A stretch of 64,000 bases of DNA from Prevotella sp. P3-122 (GCF_002251365.1 NZ_NPJH01000037.1:1-64000), one strand, 5' to 3'; positions 42,899 through 53,099 are shown, counted from the stretch's first letter. Notes: generated from the sequence alone by a model not told the origin. Numbers and translations are program-made.

Positions 42899-43930
42899 AT
42901 GCGCGATATTAGAAATTACTCACTCCTGGAACACAATACCTTCGGCATTGATGCCATGTGCGGCCGTTTCCTGGAATATGCGTCTGTAGACGAGGCCGTG
43001 GAAGTGGCGGGGATGATATCCTCGTCGCCATTCCTGATTGTTGGTGGAGGCAGCAACCTCCTGCTCACGGGCGATTATCCCGGCACGGTGGTAACGCCTG
43101 CCCCGATGGCCGATGTCAGTGCGGGGGTATGCCTTGACAGCAAGAACCTTACGCTCAGATGCTGGGCCGGACTGGTATTCGATGATGTCGTGAACTACTG
43201 CGTCGATAAAGGACTGTACGGCCTTGAGAACCTGTCGCTTATTCCAGGGCAGGTAGGCGCAAGTGCGGTACAGAACATCGGAGCATACGGAGCCGAGGTT
43301 AAGGATGTCATCTGTTCTGTAGAGGCGGTGGAGATAGCAACAGGCAAGGTGGTGACCATACCGGCGGAGGAATGTCGTTACGCATATAGGCAGAGCCGTT
43401 TCAAGACAGAGTGGCGTAACCGTTTCCTCATAACTTTTGTCACCTATCGGCTATCAACATCATTCACTCCACATGTCGACTATGGCAATATTCGAGCAGA
43501 ACTGGATGCCAGGGGCATAGCAACGCCTACGGCACGCCAGCTAAGGGATGTCATCATAGACATAAGAAACGCCAAGCTTCCTGACCCGAAGGTGGAGGGT
43601 AATGCCGGTAGCTTCTTTATGAACCCCATTGTAAGCAGGGAACAGTTCGAGAACATAAGGCGGGACTATCCCTCAATGCCGTTTTACGAGGTGAGAAACG
43701 TTCTGGGTGAATGCACCGCTTACAAGATACCGGCAGGATGGATGATTGACCAGTGCGGATGGAAAGGCAAGACCATTGGCCCGGCTGGGGTACACTCTCG
43801 TCAGGCTCTCGTGCTTGTAAACAAGGGTGGAGCCACGGGAAGTGACATAGTAAGACTTATGAAGGCTGTGCAGCATGATGTATGTGAGCGTTTCGGCATC
43901 AGCCTGCAGCCAGAGGTGAATATCGTGTGA
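42899..43930 (+). CDS. murB: UDP-N-acetylenolpyruvoylglucosamine reductase
   Basis: 343 aa FAD enzyme of peptidoglycan synthesis that reduces UDP-enolpyruvyl-GlcNAc to UDP-MurNAc. FAD-binding segments include VGGGSNLLLTGDYPG and LSLIPGQVGASAVQNIGAYG. The proton donor Ser is in NAGSFFMNPIV and the last Glu is in SLQPEVNIV. The single-domain insert pattern (YAYRQSRFK) marks a type I MurB. The stop overlaps the next start by one base. Confidence 0.95.
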   Translation: MRDIRNYSLLEHNTFGIDAMCGRFLEYASVDEAVEVAGMISSSPFLIVGGGSNLLLTGDYPGTVVTPAPMADVSAGVCLDSKNLTLRCWAGLVFDDVVNYCVDKGLYGLENLSLIPGQVGASAVQNIGAYGAEVKDVICSVEAVEIATGKVVTIPAEECRYAYRQSRFKTEWRNRFLITFVTYRLSTSFTPHVDYGNIRAELDARGIATPTARQLRDVIIDIRNAKLPDPKVEGNAGSFFMNPIVSREQFENIRRDYPSMPFYEVRNVLGECTAYKIPAGWMIDQCGWKGKTIGPAGVHSRQALVLVNKGGATGSDIVRLMKAVQHDVCERFGISLQPEVNIV

Positions 43931-44706
43931 TGAACAAGGCAAAACTATATTTCCTTGGTACAGGAACGTCGGGCGGAGTGCCCTCGCTCGGGTGTACGTG
44001 CGAGGTCTGCAAGAGTAGCGACCCTCACGACAGCAGACTGCGTACTGCTGCCATGATAGAGACTGCCAGCACCAGGCTGCTCATAGACTGTGGTCCCGAC
44101 ATACGACAGCAGCTCATGGACAAGGAGTTCCGGCGCATCGACGGAGTGCTTGTCACCCACTCCCATTACGACCATGTCGGCGGTGTGGATGACTTGCGTC
44201 CTTACTGTACGCTCGGAGACATAGACCTCTATGCCAACAGTCAGGCTGTCAGGGCTATAAAGCAGATGATGTATTATTGTTTCACCGACAGACTCTATCC
44301 AGGGGTGCCACGCCTCCGCCTGAACACAATTTATCCGCACAAGCCGCTCATCATTGGCGATATACAGGTAATGCCCGTAGAGGTGATACACGACAAACTG
44401 CCCATTCTCGGATTCAGAATAGGCAGTTTGGCATATATCACTGACATCAAATACATCGACAATGCCAACATGGAGCTTATAAGGGGAGTCGACTGTCTTG
44501 TAGTGAGTGCGCTCAGATGGGAGAAGCCCCATCATTCCCATTTTCTTGTCAGCGATGCCCTGGAACTGTCAAGAGCCATAGGAGCGAAAGAAACATGGCT
44601 TACGCATCTTACACACAAAATTGGACTTCACAGCCTTGCCAGCTCCATGCTTCCACAAGATGTACATTTGGCATACGATGGCGGTGAGGTAGAGTTCTGT
44701 CTGTGA
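43930..44706 (+). CDS. Metallo-beta-lactamase-fold hydrolase, PhnP-like
   Basis: 258 aa. The metal-binding motif is VTHSHYDHVGG (HxHxDH) near residue 75. The N-terminal FLGTGTSGGVPSLGCTCEVC has the Cys cluster that binds a structural zinc in PhnP-like cyclic phosphodiesterases. Later His residues are in VIHDKLPILG and in TWLTHLTHKIG near the C terminus. Likely acts on a phosphodiester such as a cyclic nucleotide or tRNA end, but the substrate is not known. ATG 43930 shares one base with the murB stop; a GTG one codon earlier is possible. Confidence 0.85.
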   Translation: MNKAKLYFLGTGTSGGVPSLGCTCEVCKSSDPHDSRLRTAAMIETASTRLLIDCGPDIRQQLMDKEFRRIDGVLVTHSHYDHVGGVDDLRPYCTLGDIDLYANSQAVRAIKQMMYYCFTDRLYPGVPRLRLNTIYPHKPLIIGDIQVMPVEVIHDKLPILGFRIGSLAYITDIKYIDNANMELIRGVDCLVVSALRWEKPHHSHFLVSDALELSRAIGAKETWLTHLTHKIGLHSLASSMLPQDVHLAYDGGEVEFCL

Positions 44707-44759
44707 TTGCAGCTTGGAGTGTAAGGTAAGCCTCACACACAATGTTTGTCGGAAACGGG

Positions 44760-46349
44760 TTAGAACTCGCTCGTAAAATGGAACTTTATGTGCTCGAAGT
44801 CCTGCTGTGCCATGCTCAGCACGTAGCCTGAGTCTGCGAGGAACACGTCACGTCCCTCAATGTCCTTTGCCATGTACTGGTACTTGCGTTTCTTGAAGTT
44901 TTCGAGCTGCGTCTGGTCATCGGCCTCTATCCAGCATGCCTTGTGCAGGTGGACAGGCTCCCAGCGGCACTTGGCGTTGTACTCGTTCTCAAGCCTGTAC
45001 TGGATTACCTCGAACTGCAGTTGCCCTACGGTGCCTACGATGCGGCGCCCGTTGAACTGGTTTACGAACAGCTGGGCTACGCCCTCGTTCATAAGCTGCT
45101 CAAGTCCTTTCTGGAATTGCTTGCTCTTCATAGGGTCGTCGTTCTCGATATACTTGAACATCTCGGGCGAGAACGATGGCAAGCCGCGGAAATGAATCTG
45201 CTCTCCCTCGGTGAGCGTATCTCCAATCTTGAATATACCATTATCGGGCAGTCCTACGATGTCGCCGGGATATGCCTCCTCGATGGTGCTCTTCCGTTGT
45301 GCCATGAACTGTGTGGGCGAAGAGAAGCGCACGGTCTTGTTCAGACGTATGTGCTGGTAGGGCTGATTGCGGACGAACTTGCCAGAGCAAACCTTGCAGA
45401 AGGCGATGCAGCTGCGGTGGTTGGGGTCGATGTTGGCGGTAATCTTGAATATGAAGCCTGTGAACTTCGGCTCTTCCGGCTCCACGGTGCGTTCCTCAGC
45501 CTTGGTTGGCTTTGGTGACGGGGCTATCTCAACGAAGCAGTTGAGCAATTCCTGCACACCGAAGTTGTTCAGGGCTGAACCGAAGAATACTGGTGCAACC
45601 TCTGCGCTACGGTAGGTGTCAACGTTGAATTCCGGGTATACTCCGTCGATAAGCTCAAGGTCGTCGCGAAGCTGCTGTGCCTCGCGCTCTCCTACATGCT
45701 CGTCGAGTTCTGCGGAGTTGATGTCTACGGCCACTTTCTCCGTTACGCGCTGCTTGTTTGGAGTGAAGAGGTTGAGCTGCTGCTCGTAGATGTTGTATAC
45801 TCCCTTGAAGCGCAGACCCTGTCCTATGGGCCATGACAGTGGTCTGACCTTTATCTGCAGTTCCTCCTCAAGCTCGTCGAGCAGGTCGAAGGGGTCACGT
45901 CCCTCGCGGTCCATCTTGTTGATGAAGATTATTACAGGCGTGTTGCGCATGCGGCATACCTCCATGAGCTTTCTGGTCTGTGCCTCCACACCCTTTGCCG
46001 AGTCAACGACAATGATGGCCGAGTCAACGGCAGTCAGCGTGCGGTAGGTATCTTCGGCAAAGTCCTGGTGTCCCGGTGTGTCGAGGATGTTCACCTTGTA
46101 CGGGTCTCCCTCCGTGCCCTCTGGCAGGTAGTCGAATTCCATTACGGACGTGGACACAGAGATTCCGCGCTGTTTCTCAATGTCCATCCAGTCGGACGTT
46201 GCCGTCTTGCGTATCTTGTTGCTCTTTACGGCTCCGGCAACCTGTATCTGTCCTCCGAAGAGCAGGAACTTCTCGGTAAGGGTTGTCTTACCGGCGTCAG
46301 GGTGTGATATGATAGCGAATGTTCGTCTTCTTTCTATTTCCTTGTTCAT
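44760..46349 (-). CDS. prfC: Peptide chain release factor 3
   Basis: 529 aa translational GTPase that recycles RF1 and RF2 after termination. G1 is [14 protein letters not shown]3 is DTPGHQDF and G4 is NKMD. The RF3-specific domain II and III follow, with [22 protein letters not shown] at about 300 (core [13 protein letters not shown]). Full family length. It is the last gene of a minus-strand run LysE-like, DUF4924, rfbD, prfC with short gaps. Confidence 0.95.
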   Translation of the reverse strand: MNKEIERRRTFAIISHPDAGKTTLTEKFLLFGGQIQVAGAVKSNKIRKTATSDWMDIEKQRGISVSTSVMEFDYLPEGTEGDPYKVNILDTPGHQDFAEDTYRTLTAVDSAIIVVDSAKGVEAQTRKLMEVCRMRNTPVIIFINKMDREGRDPFDLLDELEEELQIKVRPLSWPIGQGLRFKGVYNIYEQQLNLFTPNKQRVTEKVAVDINSAELDEHVGEREAQQLRDDLELIDGVYPEFNVDTYRSAEVAPVFFGSALNNFGVQELLNCFVEIAPSPKPTKAEERTVEPEEPKFTGFIFKITANIDPNHRSCIAFCKVCSGKFVRNQPYQHIRLNKTVRFSSPTQFMAQRKSTIEEAYPGDIVGLPDNGIFKIGDTLTEGEQIHFRGLPSFSPEMFKYIENDDPMKSKQFQKGLEQLMNEGVAQLFVNQFNGRRIVGTVGQLQFEVIQYRLENEYNAKCRWEPVHLHKACWIEADDQTQLENFKKRKYQYMAKDIEGRDVFLADSGYVLSMAQQDFEHIKFHFTSEF

Positions 46350-46403
46350 GTTGGGATTTGAAAGTTGAAAGTTTGTAGATAAAGGGTGGATGTTCTAAGA
46401 TTA

Positions 46404-47261
46404 TTATTGGATCATCAGCTGCCTTACACATAGGGCGAGTGAGTCTTCCCAGTATGGCACCTCGATGCCGTATGTCTGTTTGATTTTTGTCTTGTCGAGC
46501 ACGCTGTAGTGCGGGCGGTGGGCTGGGGTGGGGTATTCGGCGGTGTGCAGCGGCTTGACATGGCATGTGGTTATGCCGGCAAGGCGGTGTATGGCTTTTG
46601 TGAAGTCGTACCAGCTGATAACACCCTCATTGGAGAAATGGTAGATGCCGGGCACTATTCCCTTGCTTATTGCCGTCATGATGGCCGAGGCAAGGTCGGC
46701 GGCGTAAGTTGGGGTGCCTACCTGGTCGAAGATTACCCCGAGCTGCTCCTTCTCTTTGCCAAGCCTTATCATGGTCTTGACGAAGTTGTTGCCAAAGGTG
46801 GAGTAGAGCCATGCCGTGCGGATAATCATGGTGCGGCTGCACTTTTCTGTTGCCAGCCTCTCGCCCTCAAGCTTTGTCTCTCCGTAGACGCTGTTGGGGC
46901 ATGTTGCCTGGTCTTCCGTGTAAGGTGTATGGTTGGTTCCATCGAAGACATAGTCGGTGGAAATCTGTACAAGCCATCCGTTTCTGCGCTCAATGGCTTC
47001 TGCCAGGAATGCCGGTGCCTTGGCGTTGAGCAGATGGCACAGGTCGGTGTTGCTCTCAGCCTTGTCAACAGCGGTGTAGGCAGCGCAGTTTACGATGCCG
47101 TCGATAGCGTTGCCGTCAACAAATGCATTGATGGCCTGCGGGTTGGTTATATCCAGTTCTGCCACGTCGGTGTTGAAGAACGTATGCTCTGGGTATTGCT
47201 TCTCAAGCAGCTGCATCTCGTTGCCCAGTTGTCCGTTGCAGCCTGTGATAAGTATGTTCAT
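46404..47261 (-). CDS. rfbD: dTDP-4-dehydrorhamnose reductase
   Basis: 285 aa short-chain dehydrogenase that makes dTDP-L-rhamnose, the last step of the RmlABCD route. The NADPH motif is ITGCNGQLGNE at the N terminus. The catalytic Tyr and Lys are in YGETKLEGE at about 128, and STDYVFDG is a family hallmark. The matching rmlA lies 11 kb away at 57.5 kb; rmlB and rmlC are not in view. Confidence 0.93.
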   Translation of the reverse strand: MNILITGCNGQLGNEMQLLEKQYPEHTFFNTDVAELDITNPQAINAFVDGNAIDGIVNCAAYTAVDKAESNTDLCHLLNAKAPAFLAEAIERRNGWLVQISTDYVFDGTNHTPYTEDQATCPNSVYGETKLEGERLATEKCSRTMIIRTAWLYSTFGNNFVKTMIRLGKEKEQLGVIFDQVGTPTYAADLASAIMTAISKGIVPGIYHFSNEGVISWYDFTKAIHRLAGITTCHVKPLHTAEYPTPAHRPHYSVLDKTKIKQTYGIEVPYWEDSLALCVRQLMIQ

Positions 47262-47305
47262 GTTATCGTGTATTATATATAAATATGTGTAATGATTGTT
47301 CCCGC

Positions 47306-47854
47306 TTATTCCTCGTCGAAGTCCAATCCTTCTGTCTTGTCCTTCTTGTAGTAGTCGGAAAGCATGCCGAGAAATGTTGTTATCTCATCTATGGCATGTT
47401 TGGTGTCGGGACTGATGTCCTTGTGCTGAAGCCGAAGCATCATTACACCATAGAGGGCGTTGAGGCAGGTTTCTATCTCGGTTAAGTCCTTGTCACCGCG
47501 GTTGCGCAGCTCGACGATGAACGGCAGCACCTTGTAGTACTCTGTATTATAGAAAGGAAATTTGGAAGACTGTAGCAGCTGCGCATGCAGTTCGGTAAGG
47601 TCCTGAACAACAATCTTGTTTATCTGGAGGTGTCCATGCTCGCGGCATCCCTCTTGGTTCATCATCCTTACCAAGTTGCCCCACCAGTCCAGCTCCTCCT
47701 CCTTTTGCTCGTCGTCAAGCTCGAATGAGTCTATGTATTCCTTTCTGATGCGCGACAGCGAGCAGCCGTAGGCTCTGATTATGTCCTCTACCTGCCACAT
47801 GTAGAGCAGGTATTCGGCTATGGAATTTTTGCGTAATTCTTGTGCTATGAACAT
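47306..47854 (-). CDS. DUF4924 family protein
   Basis: 182 aa, mostly helical, no signal peptide or membrane segment. I recognise the Bacteroidales-specific DUF4924 type by MFIAQELRKNSIAEYLLYMWQ-like start (core IAEYLLYMWQVEDIIRA) and the YYKVLPFIVELR segment. Function unknown. It ends with an acidic tail (LDFDEE). In the run with rfbD and prfC, 44 nt ahead of rfbD, it is probably a cytoplasmic housekeeping protein. Confidence 0.75.
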   Translation of the reverse strand: MFIAQELRKNSIAEYLLYMWQVEDIIRAYGCSLSRIRKEYIDSFELDDEQKEEELDWWGNLVRMMNQEGCREHGHLQINKIVVQDLTELHAQLLQSSKFPFYNTEYYKVLPFIVELRNRGDKDLTEIETCLNALYGVMMLRLQHKDISPDTKHAIDEITTFLGMLSDYYKKDKTEGLDFDEE

Positions 47855-47933
47855 GTCTTGCGATGAATAATGTTATGTTGTGAGGTGGTGCGTCGCACGG
47901 CGGCAATAGCTTTGTTGCCGTCGTTGTAGCACG

Positions 47934-48599
47934 CTAATAGAAAGTATAGAGATTGAAGATGGTTCCTATGAGCATAAGCAGCGAGAAGAATATTACAAAG
48001 CTGCCAATCACCTTATTGATAATAAGGATGCCGTTCTCGTCGAACTTTCCTCTAACCTTGTCGATAAGCCATGTCAGTCCATACCACCACAACAACGCAC
48101 CTCCCACAATGCAGGCGTAGCCAAGGGACATCTCGAAATGATGGTCGGGAATGACAAAGGCAAACTGTGCAAAGGAGGCCATAAAGATGAAGATGATTAG
48201 CGGATTGGAGAATGTCACCAGAAAGGCCGTCAGGCCGTTGTGCCAGAACGTGCCTTTGTTGTTGCCGCTGTGGTGCATCTTCTTGGTGGGATTGTTGCGG
48301 AAGCAGTATATGCCAAAGACGAGAAGCATCATGCTGCCGAAAATCTGCAGCCAAAACTTATTGGTAGGATTGGTGATGAGATCCATGATGAAGCTCATTC
48401 CGTAGCCTGTTATCAGCGCATAGATGATGTCGCTTACAGCTGCACCAATACCTGTTACAAACCCATACCAACGTCCTTTCTTGAGGGTGCGCTGTACACA
48501 GAGCACTCCCACAGGACCCATAGGAGCCGAAGCAAGTATGCCGATGATGGTTCCCTTGAGCATTACGCCTAATATGTCTATATGAAATGGAAATGGCAT
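47934..48599 (-). CDS. LysE/RhtB-family exporter
   Basis: 221 aa with six likely membrane helices. The LysE landmark GILASAPMGPVGVLCVQRTL near residue 20 and TFSNPLIIFIFMA near 130 are present. The family exports amino acids such as lysine, threonine or homoserine lactone; the substrate here is unknown. The start MPFPFHIDILG at 48599 is used; a 20-residue upstream extension overlaps the -7 element TAATTTTG at 48615-48608. Confidence 0.85.
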   Translation of the reverse strand: MPFPFHIDILGVMLKGTIIGILASAPMGPVGVLCVQRTLKKGRWYGFVTGIGAAVSDIIYALITGYGMSFIMDLITNPTNKFWLQIFGSMMLLVFGIYCFRNNPTKKMHHSGNNKGTFWHNGLTAFLVTFSNPLIIFIFMASFAQFAFVIPDHHFEMSLGYACIVGGALLWWYGLTWLIDKVRGKFDENGILIINKVIGSFVIFFSLLMLIGTIFNLYTFY

Positions 48600-48607
48600 A
48601 TCGTATG

Positions 48608-48615
48608 CAAAATTA
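48608..48615 (-). promoter_or_regulatory. -7 element of the LysE-like gene
   Basis: TAATTTTG on the minus strand, eight bases ahead of the start codon, implying a very short leader. No clear -33 element. Confidence 0.4.
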
Positions 48616-48686
48616 ATAATAAAAGTTGAAAATACGCCATTGGAGGGAGAAAAATACATGATAGGATGACTTTTTTGCCCAAATCC

Positions 48687-48717
48687 TTTGGCTTTCGGGC
48701 TATTTTTACTATCTTTG
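48687..48717 (+). promoter_or_regulatory. Promoter of the ROK kinase
   Basis: TTTG at 48687-48690, 19 bases, TATCTTTG at 48710-48717: an exact consensus match, 50 bases before the start codon. Confidence 0.75.
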
Positions 48718-48767
48718 CTTTCATAACACCTATGACTGTAAACTTAAATATAAACAAATAATTTGCA

Positions 48768-49745
48768 ATGGAAACACAATCAGTTTTGAAGCCGTATGTT
48801 ATCGGCTTGGACCTCGGCGGCACCAATTCTGTCTTCGGTATCGTTGACAGCAGGGGAGAGATTAAGGCTACTACTGCCATTAAGACGCAGGGATATGATA
48901 AAGTAGAGGACTATGTGGACGCTGCAGTCGATGCGCTGCAGATAATAATCGACCAGGTGGGCGGCGTAGAAAAGATAAAGGCTATGGGTATTGGCGCACC
49001 GAATGGCAACTACTATAATGGTACCATAGAGTTTGCCCCAAACCTGAAGTGGGCGCATAATGGTATAGTGCCTTTGGCCAAGCTGTTCTCCGACAAGTTA
49101 GGTGTGCCCGTAGCGCTGACCAACGATGCCAATGCCGCAGCTATCGGCGAGATGACCTATGGAGTGGCCAGAGGCATGAAGAATTTCATTATGCTGACAC
49201 TTGGTACGGGCGTAGGCTCGGGTATTGTCATCAACGGACAGGTGGTATATGGCAGCGATGGATTTGCTGGCGAGCTGGGACATGTCATCATGCGCAGAGA
49301 AAACGGACGTTCTTGCGGATGCGGACGTACGGGATGTCTTGAGGCATACTGCTCGGCTACGGGCGTGGCACGCACGGCAAGGGAATTCCTGCAGACAAGC
49401 GATGAGCCAAGCATCTTGCGGAATATTAATCCAGAAGACATCACCTCGCTCGATGTGGCTATTGCCGCAGGCAAGGGCGACGATCTGGCCAAGAGGGTTT
49501 ATGACTTTACGGGCGAGATGCTCGGTGAGGCGTGTGCTGATTTCGCTGCCTTCAGCAGTCCCGAGGCATTCATCTTCTTCGGAGGAATGGCCAAGGCGGG
49601 CGATCTCATTATGAACCCGATAAAGAAAAGCTACGATGAGCATGTGCTGAAGATATTCAAGGGCAAGGCACAGTTCCTCTTCAGCGGTCTTGACGGAAGC
49701 AGTGCCGCCGTACTTGGTGCATCTGCCGTAGGCTGGGATATCTGA
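48768..49745 (+). CDS. ROK-family glucokinase
   Basis: 325 aa sugar kinase. The ATP loop is GLDLGGTNSVFGI near residue 13, the sugar site is LTNDANAAAIGE with the catalytic Asp, and LTLGTGVGSGIV follows. The ROK zinc motif is CGCGRTGCLEAYCS at about 183. No DNA-binding domain, so it is an enzyme and not a repressor. Glucose is the most likely substrate; N-acetylmannosamine or other hexoses are alternatives. It has its own promoter and terminator. Confidence 0.9.
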   Translation: METQSVLKPYVIGLDLGGTNSVFGIVDSRGEIKATTAIKTQGYDKVEDYVDAAVDALQIIIDQVGGVEKIKAMGIGAPNGNYYNGTIEFAPNLKWAHNGIVPLAKLFSDKLGVPVALTNDANAAAIGEMTYGVARGMKNFIMLTLGTGVGSGIVINGQVVYGSDGFAGELGHVIMRRENGRSCGCGRTGCLEAYCSATGVARTAREFLQTSDEPSILRNINPEDITSLDVAIAAGKGDDLAKRVYDFTGEMLGEACADFAAFSSPEAFIFFGGMAKAGDLIMNPIKKSYDEHVLKIFKGKAQFLFSGLDGSSAAVLGASAVGWDI

Positions 49746-49765
49746 TGATAATCACTAATAACGTT

Positions 49766-49811
49766 ATGGAGCACCATCTGACAATACAAATGGTGCTCCA
49801 TATATTTTTTT
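49766..49811 (+). terminator. Terminator of the ROK kinase
   Basis: A perfect 12-bp stem (49766-49777 with 49790-49801), then ATATTTTTTT. Confidence 0.88.
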
Positions 49812-49850
49812 AACAAGCCTTTCTGGATACGTAACTATTCGGAAAATACC

Positions 49851-49907
49851 GTAGGCAGTACGCGCAAAAAGCACATAGCCCAGGGTAGAACGTAGCGGCA
49901 CTCTGGG
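49851..49907. repeat. REP-like palindromic intergenic element
   Basis: GTAGGCAGTACGCGC (49851-49865) resembles 17711-17725. It is followed by an 8-bp hairpin CCCAGGGT (49879-49886) with ACTCTGGG (49900-49907), one G-U pair. The layout is that of a small dispersed palindrome of unknown function. Confidence 0.45.
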
Positions 49908-50004
49908 TGTAAGGTTATATCTGGATACAAATCCATACACCCCGTATGCAACTTTAAATAATACAATAAAGTTCTTCCATCTACAATAAAGCCTTCCAAT
50001 CCTC

Positions 50005-51777
50005 TTATTCCGCTGACAAATCAGCAACCATTTTCCTGTACATGGCATACATTCGCGTGCGTGATATGAATCCTGTGAGCTTATTGTTGATGTCGACAAT
50101 AGGGAGGTACTCGGCATTACATTTTTCAAACTTCTTCATGACCTCCTCCATAGGCTCGTTGGTATAGAGCACTGCTGGCAGGGACACCATGAGTTGGCTA
50201 ACCGTGAACTTGGTATACAGCTCGGTACGGAACACGATGTGTCTAATCTTTGTAATGTCCACAGAGCCAAGAAGGCGCCCTCCATTGTCAAGTACAGGAA
50301 TGAACACGGTCTGGCTGCGGCTCAGGACATTTACGAGCTTGCCCAACGGCATGTCTGGAGCTACGCTGAGGTAGTCTTTCTCTATGATGCTGTCCATGCT
50401 CATCAGTGTCAGCGCAGCCTTGTCGGTATGGTGAGTGATGAGCTTGCCCTGCCTTGCCAGTCGCATGGCGTAGATGCTGTGAGGCTCGAAGATACTCATC
50501 ACCATCACGGACACCGTGGAGACTATAATCAGCGGCACAAACAGGGCATAGCCACCTGTAATTTCTGCTATAAGAAATATGCCTGTGAGCGGGGCGTGCA
50601 TAACTCCTGCCATGACTCCTGCCATACCAAGAAGGGTGAAGTTCTTTTCCGGAACATATACTCCAATCTGCTGCATGTTCCATATTCTTGCAAAGAGAAA
50701 GCCGCCAAATCCACCTATAAACAATGAGGGTGCGAAGGTTCCGCCGCATCCGCCGGCACCATTGGTACATGATGTCGCAAACACCTTGGTGAGCAGCACA
50801 AGAGCAATGTAGACAACAAGCAGGTTGCTGTGACCATAGAACAGTGAGTTGTTGAGCAGCTTGTCCCAGTCGGCCTCGGTACGTCCGTTTAGCAGGATGT
50901 TGATGGCAGAGTAGCCCTCGCCATAGAGAGCAGGGAAGAGGAATATGAGCGAGCTTAGCATGATACCTCCCACAGCGAGCTTGCCGTAGGGATGATTCTT
51001 CATCTTGGCGAATATGCCCTCGCAGAATGTCATGGTACGAATGAAATATAGGCTTATGAAGGCGCAGAAAAGGCCAAGCAGCACGCAGGCTGGCACGCGC
51101 TCTACCTGCCACGCACCGTCCATGTGGAAACTGAACAGTGAGTTGCCTCCCATAAGCAGCCAGGTGAAGACATTGGCTGTGATGGTAGAGACAAGAATGG
51201 GTAGCAGGGAAGCCATCGTAAGGTCAACCATAAGCACCTCAAGAGTGAAGACAAGACCTGCTATAGGAGCCTTGAAGATACCGGAGATGGCGGCGGCGGC
51301 ACCGCATCCTACAAGCAGCATGAGAGTCTTGTTGTCCATCTTGAACAGTTGTCCGAGGTTGGAGCCTATGGCTGAGCCAGTAAGCACTATAGGAGCCTCG
51401 GCACCTACAGAACCGCCGAAGCCGATGGTGATGGCAGATGCTATAACCGACGACCAGCAGTTGTGAGGCTTCAGTCTCGATCGCTTGCGCGAGATGGCAT
51501 AGAGTATGCGGGTGATACCGTGAGAGATGTTGTCCCGGACAATATGCCTAACAAAAAGCGATGTAAGATAGATACCGATGACGGGAAATACAAGGTAGAG
51601 CCAGTTGAAGGAGGTCACCTCGAAGCCTTCTGTCAGAATGGCCTGTATCTGGTGGATGAGCGTATGAAGGATATAGGCAGCCATGGAGGCGAGGATGCCT
51701 ATCATGAATGCCAGTATAACCGTCATCTGCTTGTCGGTCAGATGGGTTTCCTTCCATGCCATTATTTTAGCAAACAA
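50005..51777 (-). CDS. ClC-family chloride channel/antiporter with CBS domains
   Basis: 590 aa. The membrane part (about 15-440) keeps ClC motifs: GGSVGAEAPIVLTG with the gating Glu, and GGCGGTFAPSLFIGG for the third selectivity segment. Two CBS domains (about 450-585) form a regulatory pair that may bind adenine nucleotides. It moves chloride, possibly in exchange for protons, and may help acid resistance or pH balance. MFAKIMAW is taken as the start; Met6 is possible. Confidence 0.9.
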   Translation of the reverse strand: MFAKIMAWKETHLTDKQMTVILAFMIGILASMAAYILHTLIHQIQAILTEGFEVTSFNWLYLVFPVIGIYLTSLFVRHIVRDNISHGITRILYAISRKRSRLKPHNCWSSVIASAITIGFGGSVGAEAPIVLTGSAIGSNLGQLFKMDNKTLMLLVGCGAAAAISGIFKAPIAGLVFTLEVLMVDLTMASLLPILVSTITANVFTWLLMGGNSLFSFHMDGAWQVERVPACVLLGLFCAFISLYFIRTMTFCEGIFAKMKNHPYGKLAVGGIMLSSLIFLFPALYGEGYSAINILLNGRTEADWDKLLNNSLFYGHSNLLVVYIALVLLTKVFATSCTNGAGGCGGTFAPSLFIGGFGGFLFARIWNMQQIGVYVPEKNFTLLGMAGVMAGVMHAPLTGIFLIAEITGGYALFVPLIIVSTVSVMVMSIFEPHSIYAMRLARQGKLITHHTDKAALTLMSMDSIIEKDYLSVAPDMPLGKLVNVLSRSQTVFIPVLDNGGRLLGSVDITKIRHIVFRTELYTKFTVSQLMVSLPAVLYTNEPMEEVMKKFEKCNAEYLPIVDINNKLTGFISRTRMYAMYRKMVADLSAE

Positions 51778-51832
51778 AGCGTTGTCTTTTATGGATTGTT
51801 ATTAATAATATTATATGTGTAGTTGCTCTTGC

Positions 51833-52402
51833 CTATTTCCTTATTATTGTCACCTCGCCATTTGCTGTCAGCTTGATAATGCTCGACGGGGTATGCGGCT
51901 TGTGTTCCTGCCGTCTTGTCCAGCAGACGTAGTCTACGGCATTGATAATCTCCTCGCTGATGTCGCAGAAGTTCTGTGCCGCAGGCTTACCGCTGATATT
52001 GGCGCTCGTGCTCACAATGGCTTTCTGATATCTGTAGCAGAGTTCCTTGGAGAATGGCTCCTTAGTTATACGCATGGCTATGGAACCATCGTCGGCAATG
52101 AGATTTGGTGCCAGGTTGACAGCGTTGTCGAGGACTATCGTTGTTGGTTTTACTGAGAGCTCGAATATATCCCAGGCTACATTTGGTATGTCACGGACAT
52201 AGCGTTGAAGCCTTGACTCTGAGTCGACAAGGCAGATGAGAGCCTTTGAGTCGTCGCGATGCTTGATGTTGTAGACCTTTGCCACAGCCTCGGCGTTTGT
52301 GGCGTCGCATCCTATTCCCCATACCGTGTCAGTAGGGTAGAGGATTATACCTCCACGCCGCATGGTCTCAACGGCGTTTCTGATGTCATCTTCTGTTTTC
52401 AC
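51833..52402 (-). CDS. Sua5/YciO/YrdC-type threonylcarbamoyl-AMP synthase
   Basis: About 189 aa enzyme for the t6A37 modification of ANN-decoding tRNAs. Conserved blocks are GGIILYPTDTVWGIGCDATN (about 16-35), KHRDDSKALICLV and the IVSTSANISGKPA signature near 140. The usual length is met when translation starts at the GTG at 52402 (reading KTEDDIRNAV); no ATG is in frame close by, and longer frames run back into the neighbouring porin gene. The GTG start is an inference from length. Confidence 0.85.
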   Translation of the reverse strand: MKTEDDIRNAVETMRRGGIILYPTDTVWGIGCDATNAEAVAKVYNIKHRDDSKALICLVDSESRLQRYVRDIPNVAWDIFELSVKPTTIVLDNAVNLAPNLIADDGSIAMRITKEPFSKELCYRYQKAIVSTSANISGKPAAQNFCDISEEIINAVDYVCWTRRQEHKPHTPSSIIKLTANGEVTIIRK

Positions 52403-52451
52403 AATCTTTTTTTTCTGAATATCGCAAATCGCTATAGCGACTGCTGTTGCT

Positions 52452-53078
52452 TTAAAACACCTGTATCTTGTACCCAACGGTGAGCTGCACCATGTTAAGA
52501 ACCGAGTTTGGCAATATTTGCTTTGCCTTGTCGCTGTCGGGGAGCTTGTTGAGCTGGTAGTTCCATCTGGCATCAAGCATCACCTTCCCCAGTTCCAAGC
52601 TGAATCCTACTGGTACTGTGAGCAGTGAGCCGTGCAGCTCGTCCTCAATATCTACGATTTGAGATCTGTACTCGCTCTTGGCATTGAAGAGTTTTCCACC
52701 TGTTACACCAGTATAGAAGCTTAGCCAGTGTGTGGGGTAATAGTGTAGGAGATATGAGGCGTTGATGTAGTCGAGACGATAGTCGTAAGGTCCGGCGTTC
52801 TCTGTTGTAACCCATGTTATGTAGGCATTCTTTGTTCCTGCATGAAGATATGCCAGCTCGACGTCGAATGCCAGTTTGGGGGTGAAGTATACTTGCATGG
52901 CTACACCACCAGTAAGACCTATTTTGAACTCTCCACCAGAGTGTCGCATGAATGAGCCTGCAGCACCCGCCTTTGGTATGACGAAGATGTCCCAAGGGAC
53001 GCGCTCGTACTTGTCTGCAGCAGAGACTGTTGCCGTGGCTGTCATGGCAAGCAAAAGTATTAGTATGTATTTCTTCAT
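52452..53078 (-). CDS. Outer-membrane beta-barrel protein
   Basis: 208 aa. Signal peptide MKKYILILLLAMTATATVSAA. About eight amphipathic strands follow (GEFKIGLTGGVAMQVYF, LAFDVELAYLHAG, VMLDARWNYQL) and the chain ends on VGYKIQVF, an aromatic-terminated strand typical of barrel insertion. It resembles the small PorT/OmpW-like barrels of Bacteroidetes. Function unknown. The start at 53078 is set by the signal peptide and the promoter behind it. Confidence 0.82.
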   Translation of the reverse strand: MKKYILILLLAMTATATVSAADKYERVPWDIFVIPKAGAAGSFMRHSGGEFKIGLTGGVAMQVYFTPKLAFDVELAYLHAGTKNAYITWVTTENAGPYDYRLDYINASYLLHYYPTHWLSFYTGVTGGKLFNAKSEYRSQIVDIEDELHGSLLTVPVGFSLELGKVMLDARWNYQLNKLPDSDKAKQILPNSVLNMVQLTVGYKIQVF

Positions 53079-53099
53079 GACAAAAAAACTAATTTTATG